DNA from: Pseudomonas linyingensis | GTDB lineage: Bacteria; Pseudomonadota; Gammaproteobacteria; Pseudomonadales; Pseudomonadaceae | Direction of reading: 5' to 3' | NCBI RefSeq assembly: GCF_900109175.1 | Contig: NZ_FNZE01000006.1 | Coordinates: 1 to 64,000, forward strand | Length of the DNA stretch: 64,000 nucleotides | In this document: positions 28,317 to 36,504 of the stretch, one piece after another | Position numbering within the stretch: position 1 is the first letter of the stretch | Layout: each line of letters opens with the position of its first letter | Translations under genes and position numbers: made by a program | Notes under the pieces: generated by a model | The model's input: the letters and a program-made list of their open reading frames with translations, nothing else | The model's database searches: none | What the model was told of the DNA's origin: nothing

Positions 28317-29204
28317 ATGGAGCATTTTCGCAATATCGGCATCATCGGGCGCCTGGGCAGCTCGCAGGTGCTGGACACCATTCGTCGTCTGAAGCGCTTT
28401 CTGGTGGAGCGGCACCTGCACGTGATTCTCGAGGAGAGCATCGCCGAGGTGCTGCCCGGCCACGGCATGCAGACCTGCACGCGCAAGCTGATGGGCGAGA
28501 TCTGCGATCTGGTCATCGTGGTCGGCGGCGACGGCAGCCTGCTCGGCGCGGCGCGCGCCATGGCCCGCCACGGCACTCCGGTGCTGGGCATCAACCGCGG
28601 CAGTCTGGGCTTTCTCACCGACATCCGTCCCGACGAGCTGGAGACCAAGGTCAGCGAGGTGCTGGAAGGCCGCTACCTGCTGGAGAGCCGTTTCCTGCTC
28701 GAGGCGCTGGTACGCCGCGGCGAGGAGTCGATCGGCCAGAGCGATGCCCTCAACGATGTGGTGCTGCACCCGGGCAAGTCGACGCGGATGATCGAGTTCG
28801 AGCTGTTCATCGACGGCCAGTTCGTCTGCAGCCAGAAGGCCGACGGCCTGATCGTCGCCACCCCCACCGGCTCCACCGCCTATTCGTTGTCGGCCGGCGG
28901 GCCGATCATGCATCCCAAGCTGGATGCCCTCGTCATCGTGCCAATGTATCCGCACACCCTGTCCAGCCGGCCGATCGTGGTCGACGGCAACAGCGAGCTG
29001 AAGGTGGTGGTGGCCTCGGACATGCAAATCTATCCGCTGGTTTCCTGCGACGGGCAGAACCACTTCACCTGCGCCCCCGGCGATACCCTGACCATTCGCA
29101 AGAAGGCGCAGAAGCTGAAGCTGATCCATCCGCTCGACCACAACTACTACGAAGTCTGCCGGACCAAGCTGGGTTGGGGCAGTCGCCTCGGAGGGCACGA
29201 CTAG
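28317..29204 (+). CDS. nadK: NAD kinase
   Basis: A 295-residue kinase phosphorylating NAD to NADP. The GGDGS motif (residues 70-74) and the TPTGSTAYSLSAGGPI nucleotide-binding loop are intact, with LGINRGSLGFLTD between them. The ATG at 28317 opens the family N-terminus (FRNIGIIGR). The stop overlaps the next gene's GTG (TAGTG). Confidence 0.97.
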   Translation: MEHFRNIGIIGRLGSSQVLDTIRRLKRFLVERHLHVILEESIAEVLPGHGMQTCTRKLMGEICDLVIVVGGDGSLLGAARAMARHGTPVLGINRGSLGFLTDIRPDELETKVSEVLEGRYLLESRFLLEALVRRGEESIGQSDALNDVVLHPGKSTRMIEFELFIDGQFVCSQKADGLIVATPTGSTAYSLSAGGPIMHPKLDALVIVPMYPHTLSSRPIVVDGNSELKVVVASDMQIYPLVSCDGQNHFTCAPGDTLTIRKKAQKLKLIHPLDHNYYEVCRTKLGWGSRLGGHD

Positions 29205-30178
29205 TGCTGCTTGACCCGACGCGCAGCTACGACCTGATTGGCGACGTGCATGGCTGTGCGCGTGCCCTCGAGCGCCTGCTGTCCGGCCTCGGCTATCGTC
29301 GTCAAGGGGGCGTCTGGCGTCATCCGCAGCGCATGGCGCTGTTCCTCGGCGACATCCTCGACCGTGGCCCGCACATCCGCGAGGCACTGCACCTGGTTCA
29401 CGACATGGTCGAGGCCGGCGAGGCGCTGTGCCTGATGGGCAACCACGAATGGTATGCCCTCGGCTGGACCACGCCGGCACTGCCGGGCAGCGGCCGCGAG
29501 TTTGCCCGCGAGCACAACCCGCGTCACGAACGGCTGATTCGCGAAACCCTGGCGCAGTTCGAGGACTATCCGGGCGACTGGCATGACTTCCTCGCCTGGT
29601 TCCACAAGCTGCCGCTGTTCGTCGACGCCGAACGCTTCCGCCTGGTGCATGCCTGCTGGGATGCCGAGGCGATCCAGCAACTGCGCCGTGATCACCCGGA
29701 CGGCCGCATCGACCGCGCCTTCGTCCAGCAGGCCGGCGATCCCGACAGTTTCGCCGCCCACTGCATGCAGCGCTTGTTGCGCGGCCTCGACATGCCGCTG
29801 CCGCGTGGCGTGACCCTGACCAGCCACGACGGCTTCATCCGCTCGGTATTCCGTACCAAGTTCTGGGAGAGCGATCCGCAGACCTACGGCGACATCGTCT
29901 TCCAGCCCGACGCGCTGCCCGAGGAGGTGGCCAACCTGCCGCTGAGCAACGCGCAGAAGGCCGCGCTGCTGCGCTACGGCGAGGACGAGCCGATGCTGTT
30001 CGTCGGACACTACTGGTGCAACGGCACGCCGGCGCCGCTGCGCCCCAACCTGGCCTGCCTCGACTACAGCGCGGTGCGCCGCGGCAAGCTGGTGGCCTAC
30101 CGGCTGGATCAGGAAACCCGTATGGACCCCGACAAGTTCTTCTGGGTCGAGGTCAAGCGCCAGGAGGCCGACTCGTGA
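29204..30178 (+). CDS. Metallophosphoesterase, PPP-type serine/threonine phosphatase family
   Basis: A 324-residue cytoplasmic metallophosphatase. The metal-binding set is complete: GDVHG near residue 14, GDILDRG near 51, GNHEW near 79, and later histidines in LVHACWD and VGHYW. This order is that of bacterial PrpA/ApaH-related phosphatases. GTG at 29204 overlaps the nadK stop by one base and has GGAGGG upstream. The substrate (phosphoprotein or dinucleotide) is unknown. It overlaps the rhomboid gene (GTGA). Confidence 0.88.
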   Translation: MLLDPTRSYDLIGDVHGCARALERLLSGLGYRRQGGVWRHPQRMALFLGDILDRGPHIREALHLVHDMVEAGEALCLMGNHEWYALGWTTPALPGSGREFAREHNPRHERLIRETLAQFEDYPGDWHDFLAWFHKLPLFVDAERFRLVHACWDAEAIQQLRRDHPDGRIDRAFVQQAGDPDSFAAHCMQRLLRGLDMPLPRGVTLTSHDGFIRSVFRTKFWESDPQTYGDIVFQPDALPEEVANLPLSNAQKAALLRYGEDEPMLFVGHYWCNGTPAPLRPNLACLDYSAVRRGKLVAYRLDQETRMDPDKFFWVEVKRQEADS

Positions 30179-31041
30179 GTCCGGTGGCGGCCCTGCGCCT
30201 GCCCCTGAATGACGACCTCGGTGCCTTCGTCGCGCTGTTGCAGCGCCTCGGCGTGCCGCACCGGGTCAGCGAGGAGTCCGGCGAGCAGGTGCTCTGGGTG
30301 CCGGACGAGACGCTCGCCCAGCGCGTGCGCGAGCTGTATGCCCAATACCCGGCCGGCATCGCCGGCAGCGATCGACTGCCGGCAGCTCCCGCGGGCTCGA
30401 CCGGACACGCCGTGCTGGCCAGGCTGCTCGCGCTGCCGGTGACCGCGCTGGTGCTGCTGGCCACCTTCGCCGTCGCGCTGGCCAGCTGGTTCGGCGACAA
30501 CCTGCAACTGATCAGCTGGCTGACCTTCACCGACTTTCGCGTCGAGGGCGACTACGCCTACTTCCTGCCGCTGGCCGACAGCCTGGCCGCCGGCCAGTGG
30601 TGGCGGCCGTTCAGCCCCATGCTGGTGCATTTCGGCGTGCTGCACCTGGCGATGAACAGCCTGTGGTTCTGGGAGCTGGGCCGGCGCATCGAGGGGCGCC
30701 AGGGCAGTCTGATGCTGCTGGCGCTGACCCTGCTGTTCAGCCTGGTGTCCAACCTGGTGCAGTTCGTGTTCGGCGGGCCGGCGATCTTCGGCGGCCTGTC
30801 CGGTGTGCTCTACGGTCTGCTCGGCCACTGCTGGCTGTTCCAGCGGCTGGCGCCCAATGGGCATTTCCGTCTGCCGCCCGGAGTGGTCGGCATGATGCTG
30901 ATCTGGCTGGTGGTCTGCCTGAGCGGGCTGATCGGCGCGCTGGGCTTTGGCGAGATCGCCAACGCCGCCCACGTCGGCGGCCTGCTGATCGGCTGCGTCA
31001 CCGGCGTGCTCGGCGGCCTGCTGGCGCGTCGGCGGCGCTAA
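30175..31041 (+). CDS. glpG: Rhomboid intramembrane serine protease (GlpG family)
   Basis: A 288-residue inner-membrane protease with a cytoplasmic N-terminal domain (about residues 1-75) and six predicted membrane helices. The catalytic dyad is S209 (GGLSGVLYG) and H266 (NAAHVGGL), with HFGVLHLAMNSLWFWELGRRIE forming the L1/helix-2 region. GTG at 30175 has CAGGAGG upstream and overlaps the phosphatase stop. Natural substrates are unknown. Confidence 0.93.
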   Translation: MSPVAALRLPLNDDLGAFVALLQRLGVPHRVSEESGEQVLWVPDETLAQRVRELYAQYPAGIAGSDRLPAAPAGSTGHAVLARLLALPVTALVLLATFAVALASWFGDNLQLISWLTFTDFRVEGDYAYFLPLADSLAAGQWWRPFSPMLVHFGVLHLAMNSLWFWELGRRIEGRQGSLMLLALTLLFSLVSNLVQFVFGGPAIFGGLSGVLYGLLGHCWLFQRLAPNGHFRLPPGVVGMMLIWLVVCLSGLIGALGFGEIANAAHVGGLLIGCVTGVLGGLLARRRR

Positions 31042-31070
31042 AATCAAACTTTCTTCCTGGGAGACACGCC

Positions 31071-31334
31071 ATGGCGTCCTTTGCCGAAATGATCGAAAAC
31101 ATCACCCCCGAGATCTACCAGAGCCTCAAGCTCGCCGTGGAGATCGGCAAGTGGCCGGACGGACGCAAGCTCACCCAGGAGCAGAAGGAACTGACCCTGC
31201 AGGCGATGATCGCCTGGGAGATCCAGAATCTGCCGGAAGAGCAACGCACCGGCTACATGGGCCCGCAGGAGTGCACCTCCAAGTCCTTCGAAGTGCCGAA
31301 CATCCTGTTCAAGTCCTCGGATACCCTGCACTGA
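31071..31334 (+). CDS. YeaC-like protein (DUF1315)
   Basis: An 87-residue soluble protein of the DUF1315/YeaC family, function unknown. Conserved stretches are NITPEIYQSLKLAVE, KWPDGRKLT and AWEIQNLP. A GGGAG ribosome site lies 8 nt before the ATG. It is joined to the next gene by a TGATG overlap. Confidence 0.88.
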   Translation: MASFAEMIENITPEIYQSLKLAVEIGKWPDGRKLTQEQKELTLQAMIAWEIQNLPEEQRTGYMGPQECTSKSFEVPNILFKSSDTLH

Positions 31335-32164
31335 TGAGCGAACTCGGACGTGGCGCGTTGACCAAGATGGCGGTGCGCCTGGGGGCCCCGGTGCAGTACA
31401 GCCTGCGCCTGGGTGACGCCGAGGTGGCGGTCAACCCGCTGATAGGCAAGACCCTGCGCCTGGAGTTCCTCGGCGCCATCCATTGCAGCCACTGCGGGCG
31501 GCGCACCAAGAAGAGCTACGCCCAGGGCTACTGCTATCCGTGCATGACCAAGCTGGCGCAGTGCGACAGCTGCATCATGAGCCCGGAGAAGTGCCACTAC
31601 GATGCCGGCACCTGCCGCGAGCCGAGCTGGGGTGAGCAGTTCTGCATGACCGACCACGTGGTCTACCTGGCCAACTCATCGGGCGTGAAGGTCGGCATCA
31701 CCCGCGCCACCCAGCTGCCCACCCGCTGGCTCGACCAGGGCGCCAGCCAGGCGCTGCCGATCCTGCGCGTGGCCACCCGCCTGCAGTCCGGCCTGGTCGA
31801 AGACCTGCTGCGCAGCCAGGTGGCCGACCGCACCAACTGGCGCGCGCTGCTCAAGGGCGACGCCACACCGGTCGATCTGCCGGCAGTGCGCGAGCAACTG
31901 TTCGATACTTGTGCCGAGGGCCTCGAGGCGCTGCAGCAGCGCTTCGGCCTGCAGGCGATCCAGCCGCTGGCGGATGCCGAGGTAGTGGAGATGCGCTATC
32001 CGGTCGCGGCCTATCCGGCCAAGATCGTCAGTTTCGATCTGGACAAGAACCCGCTGGTCGAGGGCACACTGCAGGGCATCAAGGGCCAGTACCTGATCTT
32101 CGATACCGGCGTGATCAACATTCGCAAGTACACGGCCTACCAGCTGGCCGTGCAGCAACTCTAA
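31334..32164 (+). CDS. DUF2797 family protein with Cys-rich zinc-binding N-terminal half
   Basis: A 276-residue protein of the DUF2797 family. Residues about 50-110 hold paired cysteines (CSHCGR, CYPCM, CDSCIMS, CHYDAGTC) likely to bind zinc. The second half contains VYLANSSGVKVGITRATQLPTRW, which resembles the GIY-YIG nuclease core; that resemblance is inference. ATG overlaps the preceding stop by one base. The gene precedes pepN by 11 nt, an arrangement shared with P. aeruginosa as I recall it. Confidence 0.85.
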   Translation: MSELGRGALTKMAVRLGAPVQYSLRLGDAEVAVNPLIGKTLRLEFLGAIHCSHCGRRTKKSYAQGYCYPCMTKLAQCDSCIMSPEKCHYDAGTCREPSWGEQFCMTDHVVYLANSSGVKVGITRATQLPTRWLDQGASQALPILRVATRLQSGLVEDLLRSQVADRTNWRALLKGDATPVDLPAVREQLFDTCAEGLEALQQRFGLQAIQPLADAEVVEMRYPVAAYPAKIVSFDLDKNPLVEGTLQGIKGQYLIFDTGVINIRKYTAYQLAVQQL

Positions 32165-32175
32165 GGAAGCCAGAT

Positions 32176-34833
32176 ATGCGCAGCGAACAACCGAAGACTG
32201 TCTATCTCAAGGATTATCGGGCCCCCGACTACCTGATCGACGAGACCCACCTGACCTTCGAGCTGTTCGAGGACCACACCCTGGTCCATGCGCAACTGGT
32301 CATGCGCCGCAACCCGGCGGCCGGCAGCGGCTTGCCGCCGCTGGTGCTGGACGGCCAGCAGCTCGAGCTGCTGTCGCTGGCGGTGGACGACGTGCCGCTG
32401 GGCGAGGGCGACTACCAGCTCGGCGACAGCCACCTGACCCTGCAGCCGAGCCGTGACGAGTTCGTCATCGACAGCAGCGTGCGTATCCACCCGGAAAGCA
32501 ACACCGCGCTGGAGGGCCTGTACAAGTCCAGCGGCATGTTCTGCACCCAGTGCGAGGCGGAGGGCTTTCGCAAGATCACCTTCTACCTCGACCGCCCGGA
32601 CGTGATGAGCAAGTTCACCACCACGCTCAGTGCGCTGCAGAAGGACTACCCGGTGCTGCTCTCCAACGGCAACCTGATCGCCAGCGGCCACGAAGAGGAA
32701 GGCCGCCACTGGGCGACCTGGCAGGACCCGTTCATGAAGCCGGCCTACCTGTTCGCCCTGGTCGCGGGCGACCTGTGGTGCATCGAGGACAGCTTCAAGA
32801 CCATGAGCGGCCGCGACGTCGCCCTGCGCATCTACGTCGAGCCGGAGAACATCGGCAAGCTGCAGCACGGCATGGACAGCCTGAAGAAGTCGATGAAATG
32901 GGACGAGGAGGTGTACGGTCGCGAGTACGACCTGGACATCTTCATGATCGTCGCGGTCAACGACTTCAACATGGGGGCCATGGAGAACAAGGGCCTCAAC
33001 ATCTTCAACTCCAGCTGCGTGCTGGCCCACCCGGAAACCGCCACCGACGCCGCCCACCAGCGCGTCGAGGCGGTGGTCGCCCACGAGTACTTCCACAACT
33101 GGTCGGGCAACCGCGTCACCTGCCGCGACTGGTTCCAGCTGTCCCTGAAAGAAGGCTTCACCGTGTTCCGCGACGCCGAGTTCTCGGCCGACATGAACTC
33201 GCGCACGGTCAAGCGCATCGAAGACGTTGCCTTCCTGCGCACCCAGCAGTTCGCCGAGGACGCCGGCCCGATGGCCCACCCGGTGCGCCCGGACGCCTAC
33301 ATGGAGATCTCCAACTTCTACACCCTGACCATCTACGAGAAGGGCGCGGAAGTGCTGCGCATGATCCACACCCTGCTCGGCGCCGAGGCCTTCCGCAATG
33401 GCAGCGATCTGTACTTCGACCGTCACGATGGCCAGGCGGTGACCTGCGACGACTTCATCAAGGCCATGGAGGACGCCAGCGGCGTCGATCTGACCCAGTT
33501 CAAGCGCTGGTACACCCAGTCCGGTACCCCGCGCCTGGTGGTGGAGGAGGCCTACGATCCGGTCGCCCACACCTACAGCCTGACCTTCCGCCAGAGCTGC
33601 CCGCCGACCCCGGGTCAGGAGCACAAGCAACCCTTCGTCATCCCGGTGGCCATGGGCCTGCTGGACGCCCACGGCAACGAGCTGCCGCTGCGCCTGGCCG
33701 GCGAGGCCGCGGCGGACGGCACCTCCCGCGTGTTGGCGGTGAACGAGGTCGAGCAGCGCTTCACCTTCGCCGATGTCGCCCACAAGCCGCTGCCCTCGCT
33801 GCTGCGCGGCTTCTCCGCGCCGGTCAAGCTGAGCTTCCCCTACAGCCGCGATCAGCTGATGTTCCTCATGCAGCATGACTCCGACGGCTTCAACCGCTGG
33901 GAAGCCGGCCAGCAGCTCGCCGTGCAGGTGCTGCAGGAGCTGGTCGACCAGCACCAGCGCGACGAGGCGCTGAGCCTCGATGCCCGCCTGATCACCGCGC
34001 TGCGCAGCGTGCTGGCCGATGAAAGCCTGGATGCGGCGATGGTCGCCGAGATGCTCTCGCTGCCGGCCGAGGCCTACCTGGCCGAACTCAGCGAGGTGGC
34101 CGACGTCGATGCCATCCACGCCGCCCGCGAGTTCGCCCGCCAGGAGATCTCCCGCGAGCTGTTCGACCTGCTGTGGGCGCGCTACCAGGCCTGCCGCGAG
34201 GCCTCGCGCACGACGCCCTACGCCGCCGACGCCACGCAGATCGCCCGGCGCAGCCTGCAGAACATCGCCCTGTCCTACCTGATGCTGGCCGCCAGCGACG
34301 AGGTGGTGGACGTCTGCGAGGACCAGTTCCAGCACACCGACAACATGACCGAGCGCCTGTCCGCACTGGCCGTGCTGGTCAACTCGCCGTTCGAGTCGGA
34401 GAAGGCCGGCGCGCTGGCCAAGTTCGCCGACTACTTCAAGGACGATGCCCTGGTGATGGACCAGTGGTTCAGCGTGCAGGCCGGCAGCCCGCTGCCGGGC
34501 GGCCTGGAGCGGGTCGAGGCGCTGATGCACCACCCGGCCTTCACTCTGAAGAACCCCAACAAGGTGCGTGCGCTGATCGGCGCCTTCGCCAACCAGAACC
34601 ACGTCAACTTCCACCGCCTCGACGGCGCCGGCTATCGTTTCCTCGCCGACCAGATCATCGCCCTCAATGCCCTCAACCCGCAGATCGCTTCCCGCCTGCT
34701 GACCCCGCTGACCCGCTGGCGCAAGTTCGACAGCGCCCGCCAGGCGCTGATGCGCTCCGAGCTGGAGCGCATCCTGGCCAGCGGCGAGCTGTCCAGCGAT
34801 GTGTTCGAGGTGGTGAGCAAGAGCCTGGCGTAA
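32176..34833 (+). CDS. pepN: Aminopeptidase N (M1 family)
   Basis: An 885-residue cytoplasmic zinc aminopeptidase with broad specificity in peptide turnover. Zinc ligands are H303 and H307 (HEYFH) and E326 in LSLKEGFTVF, with catalytic E304. The exopeptidase motif GAMEN (MGAMENKGLN) is about 40 residues before. The N-terminal beta domain and the long alpha-helical C-terminal part bring it to the usual E. coli PepN length of about 870. AAGGAAG lies 6 nt before the ATG. Confidence 0.97.
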   Translation: MRSEQPKTVYLKDYRAPDYLIDETHLTFELFEDHTLVHAQLVMRRNPAAGSGLPPLVLDGQQLELLSLAVDDVPLGEGDYQLGDSHLTLQPSRDEFVIDSSVRIHPESNTALEGLYKSSGMFCTQCEAEGFRKITFYLDRPDVMSKFTTTLSALQKDYPVLLSNGNLIASGHEEEGRHWATWQDPFMKPAYLFALVAGDLWCIEDSFKTMSGRDVALRIYVEPENIGKLQHGMDSLKKSMKWDEEVYGREYDLDIFMIVAVNDFNMGAMENKGLNIFNSSCVLAHPETATDAAHQRVEAVVAHEYFHNWSGNRVTCRDWFQLSLKEGFTVFRDAEFSADMNSRTVKRIEDVAFLRTQQFAEDAGPMAHPVRPDAYMEISNFYTLTIYEKGAEVLRMIHTLLGAEAFRNGSDLYFDRHDGQAVTCDDFIKAMEDASGVDLTQFKRWYTQSGTPRLVVEEAYDPVAHTYSLTFRQSCPPTPGQEHKQPFVIPVAMGLLDAHGNELPLRLAGEAAADGTSRVLAVNEVEQRFTFADVAHKPLPSLLRGFSAPVKLSFPYSRDQLMFLMQHDSDGFNRWEAGQQLAVQVLQELVDQHQRDEALSLDARLITALRSVLADESLDAAMVAEMLSLPAEAYLAELSEVADVDAIHAAREFARQEISRELFDLLWARYQACREASRTTPYAADATQIARRSLQNIALSYLMLAASDEVVDVCEDQFQHTDNMTERLSALAVLVNSPFESEKAGALAKFADYFKDDALVMDQWFSVQAGSPLPGGLERVEALMHHPAFTLKNPNKVRALIGAFANQNHVNFHRLDGAGYRFLADQIIALNALNPQIASRLLTPLTRWRKFDSARQALMRSELERILASGELSSDVFEVVSKSLA

Positions 34834-34948
34834 GCCGGGCTCTCCAGAGTCACTCGGGGGCTTGTCACCGTTCTGGATCGTTGGCAAGTGTTCCGCCGGG
34901 TAACGAGGAGTTGGACTGGGTGGTGGTTGCAGGACCGGCGGTGTGATG

Positions 34949-34974
34949 GGAGAGGCCGCTCGCGTGGCCGCTCC
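34949..34974. repeat. Hairpin behind pepN
   Basis: GGAGAGGCC (34949-34957) pairs with GGCCGCTCC (34966-34974) with one mismatch over an 8-nt loop. No T-tract follows. It may be a weak terminator or a worn copy of an intergenic repeat. The rest of the 170-bp gap shows nothing clear. Confidence 0.35.
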
Positions 34975-35003
34975 TGTGATGGCAATTGACTCAAGGATGA
35001 TCA

Positions 35004-36110
35004 ATGCGCGTACTCGTGCTGGGCGGTCTCGGCAACTTCGGTGCCCGGATCTGTAAACGGCTGGCGTTGGAGCCAGGTATGGAGGTCTTGGCCGGCTCGC
35101 GGAGCCTGCCTGCCGACACGCCGTTCGCTGACAGCCCGGTACGGCTGGTGCGGCTGGATATGGACGCGGCCGATTTTCCGCGGCAGTTGCTGGACCTCGG
35201 GGTCGACCTGCTGATCCATTGCGCCGGGCCTTTCCAGCAGCAGGGCTATCGGGTGGCCGAGGCCTGCTGCGCAGCGGGCGTGCACTACATCGATATCGCC
35301 GATGGTCGTGACTTCGTTGCCGATTTTCCCGCGGCCATGGCCACCAGGGCCGAAACGGACGGGGTATGCCTCATTTCCGGGGCGAGCACGGTGCCGGCGT
35401 TGTCGTCCGCGGTGGTGGACCGCCTGGCCGAGCAGTTTGCGAGTATCGACGGCATCAGCGTGGCGATTGCGCCAGGCCAGCAGGCGCCGCGGGGCGTGGC
35501 GACCATGCGCGCGGTGCTCAGCTACGCCGGCAAGCCGTTTCCGCGTCTGCGCAACGGCGCCTGGCGGACGGTCTATGGCTGGCATGATCTGCGCGCCATC
35601 CGCTTCGCCGGGCTGGGCACGCGCTGGGGCGCGGCCTGCGACATTCCCGACCTCGCGCTGTTCGCGCAGCGCTACCCCACGGTCAAGACCATCGAGTTTC
35701 GTGCCGCTCTGGAGTTGCGTGTCCAGCATCTCGTCCTGTGGGGGCTGGCGGGGCTTCGTCGGCTGGGCGTCGGCTTGCCGCTGGAGTGCTATGCGCCCCG
35801 GCTGGAAGTCTTCACACGCCGCTATCTCGACCGTTTCGGCGGCGACCGCGGCGGGATGATGGTCCGGGTCAGCGGCCGGCGCCCGGATGGCTCGCCGGGC
35901 TATGTCACCTGGCATCTGACCGCACCGGACGGCAACGGCCCGGAAATCCCCTGCATGGCGGCGGTGCTGCTGGCGTTGCGGATGGCCGCCAGCGGTCCGC
36001 CTGCCAGCGGTGCCTTTGCCTGCATCGGCCTGTTGGAGCTGGACGCGTTCGAGCCGGAGTTCCGGCGCTGGGGCATCACCACCGAGCTGGAGGAGGGCGA
36101 CTCTCGATAG
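35004..36110 (+). CDS. Saccharopine dehydrogenase-like NAD(P)-binding oxidoreductase
   Basis: A 368-residue protein with an N-terminal Rossmann domain: VLVLGGLGNFGARICKRL supplies the dinucleotide loop, and HCAGPFQQQGYRVAEACCAAGVHYIDIADG is the segment typical of the saccharopine dehydrogenase-like (COG3268-type) family. AAGGATG sits 6 nt before the ATG. Members of this group act on diverse substrates and many are uncharacterised, so lysine metabolism should not be assumed. It is monocistronic and borders the accessory cassette downstream. Confidence 0.8.
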   Translation: MRVLVLGGLGNFGARICKRLALEPGMEVLAGSRSLPADTPFADSPVRLVRLDMDAADFPRQLLDLGVDLLIHCAGPFQQQGYRVAEACCAAGVHYIDIADGRDFVADFPAAMATRAETDGVCLISGASTVPALSSAVVDRLAEQFASIDGISVAIAPGQQAPRGVATMRAVLSYAGKPFPRLRNGAWRTVYGWHDLRAIRFAGLGTRWGAACDIPDLALFAQRYPTVKTIEFRAALELRVQHLVLWGLAGLRRLGVGLPLECYAPRLEVFTRRYLDRFGGDRGGMMVRVSGRRPDGSPGYVTWHLTAPDGNGPEIPCMAAVLLALRMAASGPPASGAFACIGLLELDAFEPEFRRWGITTELEEGDSR

Positions 36111-36504
36111 GTCCTTCTGATTGCCCGCCGGCGCACCGGGTTGCCTGGGACGACAGCCCGCGGCTGGTGGAGAGCGAGTTCCCTATGGATTTCGATGCCC
36201 TCCGGGAGGTAAGCGCAACGAGTTGTGCACCAGCGCACAGTCTGGAGCCTGCCAATCGCCCGGCGGCAATTGCAAAATGCAGCCTCTCCAACCAGAGCCT
36301 CAGGCAGGGACGCATGCGAGGGCCGCAACTCCAGAACCCCCAGGGTGCGCTCTGCGCCTGCCTTTCTCTCACTCCCCCATCTTCCAGCCGTCTCCCGCCG
36401 CTTTTCCGTTACTTGACGTGCTGTCAGGCGGCGACGAGAGCAACCTGACAACTTCGGAATAAGCGCCATCACCGGCCGCTCATTGATCGACACAAGGAGT
36501 GTTT
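36111..36504. other. Gene-free 394-bp boundary region before the cassette
   Basis: No reading frame here has coding character; the frames that stay open are rich in Pro, Gln and Ser and lack ribosome sites. A TTGACG hexamer at 36413-36418 has no acceptable -10 at the right distance. An AAGGAG ribosome site (36494-36499) belongs to the next gene. The region is somewhat less GC-rich near its end and presumably carries the cassette promoter. Confidence 0.5.

Noticed and set aside
36413-36441. Sigma-70 promoter from TTGACG before the cassette
   Set aside because: There is no acceptable -10 hexamer 16-18 bp downstream.
36121-36462. 113-residue plus-strand ORF in the gap before the DUF4132 cassette
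   Set aside because: Pro/Gln/Ser/Cys-rich composition, no ribosome site and no family resemblance; it looks like chance openness in non-coding sequence.
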